This document shows positions 1 to 7,021 of a DNA stretch of 13,841 nucleotides, piece by piece. The notes under the pieces were generated by a model, which did no database searches, was not told the origin of the DNA, and saw only the letters and a list, made by a program, of their open reading frames with translations. Position 1 is the first letter of the stretch; each line of letters starts with the position of its first letter. The stretch comes from Halovulum sp039190275 (GTDB lineage: Bacteria > Pseudomonadota > Alphaproteobacteria > Rhodobacterales > Rhodobacteraceae), in NCBI GenBank assembly GCA_039190275.1, contig JBCCYF010000121.1:1-13841 (forward strand), written 5' to 3'. The position numbers were made by a program, and so were the translations under genes.

Positions 1-467
1 GCGGACTCTGCCGACATTCCTTTTTGAGCGTTCGCTGACGCAGCATCCTCTCGGGCCTGCGGCACGTCGTGTGTTGCAGCGCGGCGCGTGTCGTCATTGC
101 GGTCGTTCGCGCGGGTCGATTTCGTCTGAACCGACACCGCACTTTCGCCGCAGTGTGATCCGACAACTCAGACGCGGACAAAGATGCCAGTCGTCCGAAC
201 GATCTGAATGGCCAATAACCGCCCAAACCGGGCCTTGTTTTTGGTGGGCGGTCCTAATGCTACACGCACTTCACTAAACATGTAACTGCCACCAAGGGTG
301 AAGCGGTCCTTCGTTGAGGAAGCAAAAGCGCCTTGGTGAGTTTGTATGTCCAACATTTACAGTTACTGAAGAGTGCGAGTCTGAAACACATTATCGCGCC
401 GCTTGCTTGCCAAACGTACAGACCAAATATAGCGGAGCGTTTACAAATTTCTTAGATTCAAGCGATA
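1..467. other. gene-free left edge, no feature recognised
   Basis: I see no convincing gene in this stretch. The short open frames on both strands lack a ribosome binding site and do not resemble any family I know. The sequence has the look of decayed intergenic DNA that is common between Rhodobacterales genes. Homology to a transposase begins abruptly near its right end, so part of this stretch replaced the missing 5' half of that element. Confidence 0.5.
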
Positions 468-980
468 GCCCAGCCCAACCACGTCTGGGTGATCGACTTC
501 GTGCATGACAAGCTGAGCAACGGACGGCCTTATAAGATGCTCACAGTGCTCGATGAGTACTCCCGTGAGGCGCTCTGCGTGGCAGTGCGACCCAGAATGA
601 ATGCAGCTGACGTTCTGGACGTTCTGCACCGGCTGCTAATGAAACACGGCGAGCCCGAGTTTGTTCGTTCAGACCATGGCCCGGAGTTCATTGCTGCACC
701 GCTTCAGGAATGGCTCCGACGGGTCGGCATCGAACCGATGCAGATCTATCCAGGATCACCATGGGAAAATGGCTACAACGAACGCGTTAATGGAACACTC
801 CGTCGCGAAGTCCTCAACGCCGAATGGTTTCATACAACCAAACAAGCTCAGGTCGCCATCAATATCTGGCTGAAGCAATACAACCAAATCCGGCCACATC
901 ATGCTCTGAACATGCACCCGCCGGTCCCAGAAACCTTATTAGAGAAACGCCAAATTAGTGGCACTGAAACAGGGGGCTAG
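468..980 (+). pseudogene. 5'-truncated IS3-type transposase (OrfB integrase core)
   Basis: This is the C-terminal part of an IS3-family transposase OrfB with an rve integrase core. Homology starts at the PNHVWVIDF segment, where the first catalytic Asp sits (VIDF). The second Asp is in RSDHGPEF and the Glu is in GYNERVNG, 35 residues after the second Asp as expected for a DD(35)E enzyme. The C-terminal QYNQIRPHHALN segment is also typical. An in-frame TAG stop lies at 453-455, and neither the N-terminal helical region of OrfB nor any OrfA is visible upstream. A full OrfB is usually about 270 residues, so roughly 100 are missing. I could not identify a right inverted repeat after the stop. The element is probably immobile; the preserved DDE residues suggest a fairly recent loss. 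A GTG at 489 could start a short protein, but it has no clear ribosome binding site. Confidence 0.85.
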
Positions 981-1101
981 ACATAGAACACTGCCTGCAC
1001 CGCGGCGGCTAGCTGTCGCAACCGTGATGCGAGCAACTAGTCGATCGCCGTACTCACGCTAACTCTAGTGTCAGAGAAACTCAGTATGTGAAGGCTCCGA
1101 C

Positions 1102-1293
1102 ATGGTGCTATCAACTATGGTCAAACTGAAAACTATTGGTCTGGCGAACAAGGTTATTCTCAGAGCATTCATCAACGGCGCTTTGATCGGAGCGACCGTT
1201 GTTGCGGGTGCAGCGATTGCAAGTCGGGCAAAGACTGGTAAGGGCGGATTTTGCGGGAAATCGCCCGATCGCGACGTCTCTTCGCAGGGGTAG
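1102..1293 (+). CDS. doubtful small protein, 63 residues
   Basis: I do not recognise this frame. It starts with ATG, preceded by a weak GAAGG about eight bases upstream; an alternative ATG lies at codon 6. Residues 18-41 (VILRAFINGALIGATVVAGAA and following) could form one short membrane helix rich in Gly and Ala. A basic stretch and a Gly-rich tail follow, without similarity to anything I know. The last third overlaps a GC-rich hairpin at 1242-1266, which argues against simple coding. It could be a real small membrane protein, a decayed gene fragment, or chance. Confidence 0.25.
   Translation: MVLSTMVKLKTIGLANKVILRAFINGALIGATVVAGAAIASRAKTGKGGFCGKSPDRDVSSQG
1242..1266 (-). terminator. possible terminator-like hairpin for the SOUL operon
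   Basis: GGGCG-(G bulge)-ATTT pairs with AAATCGCCC around a six-base loop, giving nine base pairs. It lies about 110 bases beyond the stop of the leftward SOUL gene, with no other good hairpin in between, so it could end that operon. There is no T-run after it on the minus strand (TTACC follows), so intrinsic termination is doubtful. Confidence 0.25.
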
Positions 1294-1373
1294 CTGACAG
1301 ACTAAGCCACGAGTAAACGAGTGCTGTGTTCGGGCACCGACCTGCTCTCAACGGATTGGCCGTACTCCCTCCT

Positions 1374-1988
1374 TCAGCTTCGCTCAACGCCAGCATCTTC
1401 ACTCCCATCAATGACCGGCACGAGCACTTCATTTCGTCTAAGGAATGCAGGCGTGAAGGGGTCGTTGTAGTACCCATACTCAAATGGACCCTGAATACTG
1501 AGGCCCTTGTCCTCGATCCATTGTTGCAGCCGATTGGCGGCTTCATCGAAGCGGGTATCGCTCCAAACGCCAGAAAAGCGTATTGTTGCCATCAAACGCG
1601 TGGGCTCGGTCACAAGCGTTACATCCCCTGTAGGCGTAGGTGCGTCTTCCGCTGCGATACTAGACGGTAGGATAAAAGACACAGCCCACTTCTCGCCTGT
1701 TGGTTTCTGAACCACGGGAGCCGTCATGGCGATCTTCTCACCGACACGATCTTTGGCAAAGATGTACCGAGCCAACGGCGAGAAACCGGATTGGACTGAG
1801 CTACGCCGTGTACCCTCTCGCGTGACCTGCGCGAGGGTCATTTCTGGGTAACGTCGCACCTCGATATCACCATCCGCCTGCACCACTGAATAGGCTGGTG
1901 TTTCAACCGATCGTGTGGCTGCAAAATATGCGCCGCTTGCTGCGAGCGCGCCAACCGCGACGGTTCCGAGGACGATCATCTGCATCAT
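1374..1988 (-). CDS. SOUL-family haem-binding protein, membrane anchored
   Basis: The product is a 204-residue SOUL (HBP) family protein. Members bind haem or other tetrapyrroles. Residues 4-24 form a hydrophobic signal anchor (MIVLGTVAVGALAASGAYF), so the domain is probably outside the cytoplasm. Family hallmarks seen are IEVRRYPEM (42-50), SGFSPLARYIFAKD (67-80), KIAMTAPVVQ (85-94), WAVSFILPS, RFSGVW (137-142) and the C-terminal YYNDPFTPAFLRRNEVLVPV. The length is normal. I chose the first of two adjacent ATG codons because GAGGAG lies eight bases upstream. A start at 2069 would lack such a site and would run into the preceding gene. It is the last gene of a leftward set of three, 61 bases after the FAD oxidoreductase. 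Haem or porphyrin binding next to flavoproteins fits a role in light or oxidative stress, but that is inference. Confidence 0.88.
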   Translation of the reverse strand: MMQMIVLGTVAVGALAASGAYFAATRSVETPAYSVVQADGDIEVRRYPEMTLAQVTREGTRRSSVQSGFSPLARYIFAKDRVGEKIAMTAPVVQKPTGEKWAVSFILPSSIAAEDAPTPTGDVTLVTEPTRLMATIRFSGVWSDTRFDEAANRLQQWIEDKGLSIQGPFEYGYYNDPFTPAFLRRNEVLVPVIDGSEDAGVERS

Positions 1989-2049
1989 GGTCACTGCTCC
2001 TCTATACGGCACGTCGGGCGCGCCCCCTTTGGTTTCTTTGAAAAAAGAA

Positions 2050-3027
2050 TTATCCGCGTTGGTTGGCAACGTCTGAGCTCATCGTCGCGGACGATTCCAA
2101 GGTCCGCAGGACACTGGCGGCAATGTCGGTGCCCGATCGCCAAGCATCTTGAACTTTGGGACCACAACACCAGTCGCCGCCTGCCCAAAGCGTTCCGTGT
2201 GATAGAAATGGCTGACCGAGAGGTTTCTCCACTAGTCCGTAGCGCCACCCTTGCAAGCCCGCATGGCGAAGTTTGGAAGGAGCGACGCTGAGTGCGGAAC
2301 AGAGCAGATCCACCATTCGCGTTTTGATCTCTGACCGATCAGCATCAATATGCGTCTCACTCCAATCCGGATGCGCCTGAGCCACCCATGTTTGATACGC
2401 CGTAGACCGACCTGGTTTCGAATTATTTTGCGCAATCCAAGTAAGCACTGCGTTTGCATCACGCCGTGTTACAAAAGGTGCAGGCGTGTCGCGGTCGAAG
2501 GCTGCCATCAAGGTCAAGCAAGGACGCATGACGGCACTGGTGGCCTGCTGAACGATCGCGTGTGTCTCACCCAAGATGGGTGCAAGTTGAGGTGCCGGGA
2601 CTGTGACCACGACATGAGAGGCCGTCATTCTGCCCGCGCCTATCTCAATCTCCCAAAGGGCACCGCGCTCCACCACTGTCGTTACACGTGTGTTCAATGT
2701 GGCGTCGAGACCATGAGCCAAGGCCTTGGGCAACGCCGCCATGCCAGGCACACCAACGACGCGACTCGTCCGACCTCCTAGCTGCCACACATCCACGGCG
2801 CCTCGCCCGAGTTTTGCGATCCTCTCGGCGTCCTCACTTTGATCGAGGTATTGCGCACCGTGATCGAACGTAATGCTCTCGCCGGCGACATCCGCGCGTC
2901 TCGTTGCAACGCGCCCGCCGATTCCACGACCTTTGTCTATTAAACGGACGGGTACGCCAGCTGTTTGCAGTGCTCTAGCGCATGCGATGCCGGACATTCC
3001 TGCACCTATGACGAGGACGTCGGTCAC
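2050..3027 (-). CDS. renalase-like FAD-dependent oxidoreductase
   Basis: This 325-residue protein belongs to the renalase-like group of the flavin amine oxidase superfamily. The N-terminal Rossmann motif GAGMSG (8-13) is followed by the family signature DKGRGIGGRVATRR, then FDHGAQYL. A second FAD-contact motif, GGDWCCGPKVQDAWRSG, is near the C-terminus. Characterised renalases oxidise isomers of NAD(P)H; the substrate here is not known. The start is GTG: its bases overlap the TGA of the upstream photolyase-like gene as GTGA, with AGGG a few bases upstream. This 4-base overlap implies translational coupling. A start further upstream would extend about 50 residues into the photolyase frame with low-complexity sequence, so I rejected it. 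Pairing of a renalase-like gene with a photolyase is seen in bacterial light-stress loci, from general knowledge. Confidence 0.88.
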   Translation of the reverse strand: MTDVLVIGAGMSGIACARALQTAGVPVRLIDKGRGIGGRVATRRADVAGESITFDHGAQYLDQSEDAERIAKLGRGAVDVWQLGGRTSRVVGVPGMAALPKALAHGLDATLNTRVTTVVERGALWEIEIGAGRMTASHVVVTVPAPQLAPILGETHAIVQQATSAVMRPCLTLMAAFDRDTPAPFVTRRDANAVLTWIAQNNSKPGRSTAYQTWVAQAHPDWSETHIDADRSEIKTRMVDLLCSALSVAPSKLRHAGLQGWRYGLVEKPLGQPFLSHGTLWAGGDWCCGPKVQDAWRSGTDIAASVLRTLESSATMSSDVANQRG

Positions 3028-4262
3028 ATCAGCCCTGTTTTGTGGAGAATGGCGGGGATCTGTTTCTTGACCTTGAAGAACCCGGCCGTGGCAAAGGGCC
3101 AGATTGCGCTGTCCCAATCTCTGCGCCACTCGACCATGTCTATTCCCGCTTCGTCCAAGCCTCGCTCGGCTTCGAATATCCAATCCCGCAGCGGACCGGT
3201 GGGAATGTGGGGGGTCGCTATCTGTGTTGCGCCTAGGCGCGAGGCCCAGCGTGATAGATCAGTGGGTACGCCCGCTCGCAACTCTGTGGCTTCCAGAGTG
3301 ATCCGCGATGCGGCGTCCCTTAGCGCGCCGTTCTCAAATTCCTCGACCAATGGTGAAACTGGTAGAGGCGAGCGCAAGTGGCTCGCGGAAAGCGTCGCAC
3401 ACCCAACGACACTCAGAGAGGAGAGGTCGAAATCTTCCGGGCGGCAATCTTCCTCTGTAATCAGTAACAGAGTTGGTTTGTTTGGATCAGGGGCCTGTAC
3501 AGTGCGGAGCGGTGAAACGCTTGGCAGTCCATCAGGTTCTTCACCTTCAAGACCTTGGACGACTTCGGCAAGCTCTTTTGGGCGCGGATCAAAGCGGTTG
3601 TTGGTGAACTTGGCGATATTCCAGGCCTGCGCATGATATGGCTTGCCACGCGTGTGCAGACCGGCAACCCAACGCCAGCCCAGCGTGTTTGACGCAGGAT
3701 CCCCGTCAATCAGATGCCGAAAAAAGAAGTCCGCGCCCAATCGCCAAGGCAATTCGAGCGTAAAGATCCAAATCGATGCAAACCACATGCGCGCGTGGTT
3801 GTGGATGTACCCGGTCTCGACCAACTCTTCGGCCCAGCTGTCAAAACAGTCGAGGCCGGTTTGGCCTGCTTCAGCAGCTTCTACACGTTGGCGATGGCCG
3901 CGATCCCGATCCACGGCCGTTAGATCCCTGACCAGGCCTTCTCGGTACTGGTCCCATACGACCGGCCGCCGTTCCATCCATCCTTTAAAGTAGCCACGCC
4001 AGATGACCTCCTGAATGAACTTCTCTGCTCCTTCCGGGCCATGCTCCTGCAAGGCTGTCGCGACCACATCTCGTTCCAGAACAAGACGCCGACGGAGGTA
4101 TGGTGAGAGCATTGACACATCGCGGTGTTGGCCCGCCCCGCGATCATAATTGCGGCCATTGGTATACCGTTTGCCCATGCGCGGCGCGAATGCCCGAAGG
4201 GTGGCCTCGCCGGCTGCTCGTGTTGGCGCAATCAGCTTTCTGTTTGAATGATCAAGCGGCAT
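3024..4262 (-). CDS. photolyase/cryptochrome-type FAD-binding protein, unusual domain order
   Basis: The first 225 residues of this 412-residue protein form the helical FAD-binding domain of the photolyase/cryptochrome family. I see DVSMLSPYLRRRL (48-60), EVIWRGYFKGWM (85-96), YIHNHARMWFASIWIF (152-167), DGDPASNTLGWRWVAGLHT (186-204) and NIAKFTNNRFDP (215-226). The alpha/beta antenna domain that normally comes first is absent. Instead residues about 262-405 look like a Rossmann-type domain, from KPTLLLITEED to a tail with LGATQIATPH, RRDWDSAIWPFATAGFF and KVKKQIPAI. This may be the antenna domain moved to the C-terminus (inference). The start at 4262 is supported by AGGAGG eight bases upstream. 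An ATG at 4469 is possible but lacks a good site and would cross the divergent promoter region. It is the first gene of the leftward operon. DNA repair or light sensing are both possible; the substrate cannot be read from the sequence. Confidence 0.88.
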   Translation of the reverse strand: MPLDHSNRKLIAPTRAAGEATLRAFAPRMGKRYTNGRNYDRGAGQHRDVSMLSPYLRRRLVLERDVVATALQEHGPEGAEKFIQEVIWRGYFKGWMERRPVVWDQYREGLVRDLTAVDRDRGHRQRVEAAEAGQTGLDCFDSWAEELVETGYIHNHARMWFASIWIFTLELPWRLGADFFFRHLIDGDPASNTLGWRWVAGLHTRGKPYHAQAWNIAKFTNNRFDPRPKELAEVVQGLEGEEPDGLPSVSPLRTVQAPDPNKPTLLLITEEDCRPEDFDLSSLSVVGCATLSASHLRSPLPVSPLVEEFENGALRDAASRITLEATELRAGVPTDLSRWASRLGATQIATPHIPTGPLRDWIFEAERGLDEAGIDMVEWRRDWDSAIWPFATAGFFKVKKQIPAILHKTGLM

Positions 4263-4440
4263 AGGCTCCACCTCCTCGTAAACCGCGAGAAGTAGTCTGA
4301 AATGCCGGTGTGTCGAATTGTTGCGCGATCGACTGACCAGGGGCAGACGCCAATAATCACCTGCTCGAAGGATTGAGCTTACAACGCGATGTCCTAGCTC
4401 ACTGCCAACGAGCAAAAAAACGAGTGACGGGTCATCTGGC
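4263..4440. promoter_or_regulatory. divergent intergenic region, likely promoters of both operons
   Basis: The 178 bases between the leftward photolyase operon and the rightward six-gene operon must hold the promoters of both. I looked for the alphaproteobacterial RpoE/ChrR type (TGATCC with TA-rich -10) and the EcfG type (GGAAC with GTT) and found neither convincingly. ACGAG occurs twice around a run of seven A at 4408-4424. No clear operator was seen. Confidence 0.4.
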
Positions 4441-4764
4441 TTGAAAACAGATACGGTAAACACGCGCAATTTGGTCGACGCCTACCTGCATCTGACGAAA
4501 GAAGTCCTTCCGTCTTTGGCGCGTCGTGGCGGACAGGATTGGCCGGTTCGCGAGGATCATTGCTTCCAGCGCATCGTTCTGGACACAATTTGTGGTGGCG
4601 TTTGGTATGATCACTTGGACCGGCCTGCTTACAAGAACCTCACACACGACCAAGCGCAATGTGCAGTCGATCTGTGTCGCGATATTGCGCAAGGGCGCGC
4701 AGACCTTCGACAGCTGAACAACCAATCATTGATCTGGCGCGGCAAGAGTCCTCCGCGGACGTGA
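4441..4764 (+). CDS. conserved-looking small protein of unknown function, 107 residues
   Basis: I do not recognise a named domain. The sequence has the look of a well conserved soluble protein: a helical start (LVDAYLHLTKEVLPSLA), a motif WPVREDHCFQRIVLDTICGG (34-53), then VWYDHLDRPAYKNLTHDQAQ and a final QSLIWRGK. Asp39-His40-Cys41 and the Tyr/Trp-rich centre could form a small active or metal site, but this is only suggestive. Similar proteins are sometimes labelled GCN5-related acetyltransferase; I see no acetyl-CoA loop and do not support that name. The start is TTG, the only candidate in this frame before the conserved part apart from TTG at 4471; neither has a strong ribosome binding site. 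It leads the rightward operon and ends 23 bases before the next gene. Confidence 0.7.
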   Translation: MKTDTVNTRNLVDAYLHLTKEVLPSLARRGGQDWPVREDHCFQRIVLDTICGGVWYDHLDRPAYKNLTHDQAQCAVDLCRDIAQGRADLRQLNNQSLIWRGKSPPRT

Positions 4765-4787
4765 ACAGTCTTTGAGGAGTGGTCAGA

Positions 4788-4985
4788 GTGCCAAAGCGAA
4801 CGTCGCTGAAGGATGCAAAACGGGTTGAGACCGCAGATGACTTGGACGACGTGGTTCAGGACAAGCGAGAGGGCTGGCGTGCAACGGCGGCGAAGGCCCG
4901 CCGCCGTCAGCGTCGATACACGAAACGAATGACCAATGAGATCGCGCGCCTGGCTCAAGAGGGCGTGGATAAAACTGACGAATGA
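4788..4985 (+). CDS. small basic protein of unknown function, 65 residues
   Basis: The GTG start follows GAGGAG by eight bases, which is strong evidence for translation; a GTG nine bases earlier overlaps this site and is less likely. The protein is almost entirely charged and helical, with an acidic segment (ETADDLDDVVQDK) followed by a strongly basic one (AAKARRRQRRYTKR) and a final helix. It has no membrane segment, no cysteine and no domain I know. The charge pattern could suit binding to nucleic acid or to a partner protein, but nothing proves this. It sits 23 bases after the 107-residue gene and six bases before the FolB-like gene, so it is part of the operon. Confidence 0.65.
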   Translation: MPKRTSLKDAKRVETADDLDDVVQDKREGWRATAAKARRRQRRYTKRMTNEIARLAQEGVDKTDE

Positions 4986-4991
4986 GTGGGC

Positions 4992-5405
4992 ATGGGTGAC
5001 AGCAAGAACATGAAGAGCACAATCGAACTCAAGAATCTGGAGCTTGAGCCGTCTCTAGGAACATATGGTCCCGGCGATGTGGTTCCTGACGTTCACCTCC
5101 TTGATCTCAAGCTGACAATCGATCCGAAGTGGGTTCTTATCGATACCGATGGCATGGACCGGGTGTTTGATTATGATCCGCTGATTGCGGAGATCGATCG
5201 TCTCGCGAGCGACGGGCATTATCACACGCAAGAGCGGCTGATGACGCGAATTGTTGCGGCCTGCGCGGCATATGCAGCGATCGACGCGGTCGATATCTGC
5301 CTCAGTAAGCGCCCGGTCCTGCGGGACAGTGGCGAACTCGGGGTCCGATTGACTGTTGAGAGCGAAGGGCTTGCAGCAGTTCGTTCAACGTTTCCCGCGA
5401 GCTGA
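4992..5405 (+). CDS. dihydroneopterin aldolase (FolB) family protein
   Basis: The 137-residue product fits the tunnelling-fold FolB family, which cleaves 7,8-dihydroneopterin to 6-hydroxymethyl-7,8-dihydropterin and glycolaldehyde in folate synthesis. Visible landmarks are the first strand IELKNLELEPSLGTYGPGD, HLLDLKLTI, FDYDPLIAEI (Tyr61, matching the catalytic Tyr54 of the Staphylococcus enzyme), HYHTQERLMTRIV (Glu81, matching Glu74), and ICLSKRPVL (Lys106, matching the catalytic Lys100). The position of Glu22 appears to be Gly, with an Asp two residues on. The 15-residue stretch after the first strand is unlike housekeeping FolB, so this may be a specialised paralogue. I chose ATG 4992, six bases after the previous stop; ATG 5010 is also possible, and neither has a strong ribosome binding site. 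Its place beside a photolyase-like gene suggests synthesis of a pterin cofactor (inference). Confidence 0.8.
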   Translation: MGDSKNMKSTIELKNLELEPSLGTYGPGDVVPDVHLLDLKLTIDPKWVLIDTDGMDRVFDYDPLIAEIDRLASDGHYHTQERLMTRIVAACAAYAAIDAVDICLSKRPVLRDSGELGVRLTVESEGLAAVRSTFPAS

Positions 5406-5490
5406 AGCCAACCAAAAGGCAAAACCAGTGGAAGTGCGACCCTTCGTCGTGAACTCTCGATTTCTCGGCGTTCACTCTAGCTCGCAAGAT

Positions 5491-6321
5491 ATGGCTTTCG
5501 GTCGCAACACTCCTTTCGACAGGCTTCTGGCACTGGTCCTTGGGCTTCTCAGGATGCCGCCTGGGCGGCGGCGCATCAGCATCGCCTTTGCGTATGGCCT
5601 CATGTGCCATGTCGTATTCGCGTTGGCTGTTGGGGCGATGATTTTGGCCATGTTCTTTGGGATGAGTGAAAGCCTTGGGCGCGTCCCGGAACCCTGGTCT
5701 TATCTGGCAAACGGATTCTTGGTCCTTCAGTTCCCCTTGATGCACTCGCTTTTGCTCAGCGCACGCGGCAGCAAACTACTGAATTGGTTTGCACCGGCAG
5801 ACTACGCACGAACCCTGAGCACGACGACGTACGCGATGATCGCCTCCCTCCAGCTTCTGATGCTGTTTGCGTTGTGGACCCCGAGCGGTGTGGTTTGGTG
5901 GCGCGCCGAAGGCGCAGGTTTCTATGTCATTTGCGCACTCTATGCAGCGTCGTGGCTCCTGCTCATCAAGGCGAGCTATGATGCCGGGGCAGAGGTGCAG
6001 TCGGGCGCACTTGGCTGGATGTCACTGGCTCAAGGTAAGAAGCCAGTCTTCCCGGGTATGCCGACAACGGGACTATTCCGAGTTATCCGGCAACCGATCT
6101 ACGTCTCCTTTGCCCTGACACTATGGACCGTCCCCGTTTGGACGCCTGATCAGTTGGCGCTTGCGGTGACGTTGACCGCCTATTGCCTCCTTGCCCCCAG
6201 GCTCAAGGAAAACCGCTTCGAAAAAAGATATGGGGCGCAGTTTCGAGCGTATCAGAGTCAGGTTCCTTACGCCGTGCCGTATCTGAAAGGATCAAGAAAA
6301 CATGACCAGCATTCCTCGTAA
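5491..6321 (+). CDS. membrane methyltransferase of the isoprenylcysteine/NnrU/MddA type
   Basis: The 276-residue protein has about six membrane helices (roughly 31-56, 68-90, 112-132, 143-162, 200-218, 220-236). It ends with the S-adenosylmethionine site typical of isoprenylcysteine carboxyl methyltransferase-like enzymes: RVIRQPIYVSF (198-207) and KENRFEKRYGAQFRAYQSQVP (239-259, key residues E240, F243, Y247, Y254, P259). Relatives methylate isoprenylated cysteine, phospholipids or methanethiol (MddA); the substrate here is unknown. The chosen ATG gives the usual start (NTPFDRLLAL) but has only a weak ribosome binding site. A GTG at 5428 has AAAAGG eight bases upstream and would add 21 residues. 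The last 20 bases overlap the next gene. The pairing with a UbiG-like enzyme suggests a shared lipid-soluble substrate (inference). Confidence 0.82.
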   Translation: MAFGRNTPFDRLLALVLGLLRMPPGRRRISIAFAYGLMCHVVFALAVGAMILAMFFGMSESLGRVPEPWSYLANGFLVLQFPLMHSLLLSARGSKLLNWFAPADYARTLSTTTYAMIASLQLLMLFALWTPSGVVWWRAEGAGFYVICALYAASWLLLIKASYDAGAEVQSGALGWMSLAQGKKPVFPGMPTTGLFRVIRQPIYVSFALTLWTVPVWTPDQLALAVTLTAYCLLAPRLKENRFEKRYGAQFRAYQSQVPYAVPYLKGSRKHDQHSS

Positions 6322-7021
6322 TGATCTCTCCATCTATGACCGTGTCGCCGATCAATGGTGGTCAGATGAGGTGCGCTGGGTCCGTACTCTCAAAAACCTC
6401 GTGCCTGGCCGCCTTGCTTGGTTCGGCCGCCACATTGATTGGACGGACAAAGACGTTCTCGATCTCGGATGCGCCGGAGGTTTCATGGCCGAAGCATTGG
6501 TCACAAAGGGAGCGCGGGTGACAGGCATTGACCCTGCTGAAGATGCCATCGAAGCTGCACGAAGCCGGGCAACCCTGGTTGGTCAAGAGATACAATATGA
6601 CGTTGGTGTTGGTGAGGCGCTCCCGTATGAAGACGCGGCTTTCGATGCGGTCGTCTGTGTCGATGTCTTAGAGCACGTCAGTGATTTAACGCAGGTGGCC
6701 GCGGAGGTTGCTCGCGTGTTGCGTCCTGGCGGTATGTTTCTGTACGACACGATCAACAGAAACCCGGTGTCCAGGCTGGCAACCATTACTGTCGCTGAAA
6801 ACATCCTTGGTCTTCTGCCAAAAGGGACACACGATCCCGAGCTCTTCATCAAGCCGAAGGAGTTGGTGCGCGAACTCACGGACGCCAGTCTTGTTGCTGG
6901 ACCTCAGACCGGACTTGGCCCGCGCGGCATCAATCGAAAAGGCGACTTTGTCTTTGGGCCGCTCCCCCTCAAGTCTCTCATCTACATGGGAATAGCGAAG
7001 AAACCGGAGGGTCCGAAATGA
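6302..7021 (+). CDS. UbiG-like SAM-dependent O-methyltransferase
   Basis: This 239-residue class I methyltransferase has motif I VLDLGCAGG (52-60), the acidic loop GIDPAE (75-80), motif II with DVLEHV (121-126) and motif III LRPGGMFLYDT. The segment LLPKGTHDPELFIKPKEL (171-188) is characteristic of UbiG, which performs the two O-methylations in ubiquinone synthesis. The length matches UbiG. It is placed in a light/redox cluster and not with other ubi genes, so it is more likely a paralogue acting on a quinone or phenol than the housekeeping enzyme; only a genome search for a second ubiG could decide. The ATG lies within the end of the preceding gene, with AAGGA upstream. Its TGA overlaps the next ATG as ATGA, so three genes in a row look translationally coupled. 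Confidence 0.85.
   Translation: MTSIPRNDLSIYDRVADQWWSDEVRWVRTLKNLVPGRLAWFGRHIDWTDKDVLDLGCAGGFMAEALVTKGARVTGIDPAEDAIEAARSRATLVGQEIQYDVGVGEALPYEDAAFDAVVCVDVLEHVSDLTQVAAEVARVLRPGGMFLYDTINRNPVSRLATITVAENILGLLPKGTHDPELFIKPKELVRELTDASLVAGPQTGLGPRGINRKGDFVFGPLPLKSLIYMGIAKKPEGPK

Larger units (their letters stand above)
981..1373. other. intergenic region between transposase remnant and SOUL gene
   Basis: This stretch holds no confident gene. It contains one doubtful small frame (1102-1293) and one hairpin (1242-1266), listed separately. No terminal inverted repeat or target duplication for the upstream insertion sequence could be made out by eye. Confidence 0.5.

Noticed and set aside
2965..3636. 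Plus-strand open frame of 223 codons
   Set aside because: It is the shadow of the photolyase-like gene on the opposite strand; the translation is Ser/Arg-rich without motifs.
1309..4426. Similar direct repeats ACGAGTAAACGAGTG (1309-1323) and ACGAGCAAAAAAACGAGTG (4408-4426) around the leftward operon
   Set aside because: The shared part is short, the spacer differs in length, and neither fits a known operator; chance is the simpler explanation.
4263..4440. RpoE/ChrR- or EcfG-type promoter between the divergent operons
   Set aside because: I looked for TGATCC and GGAAC/GTT elements on both strands and found none at suitable spacing. Regulation by these factors is possible but not supported by the sequence.
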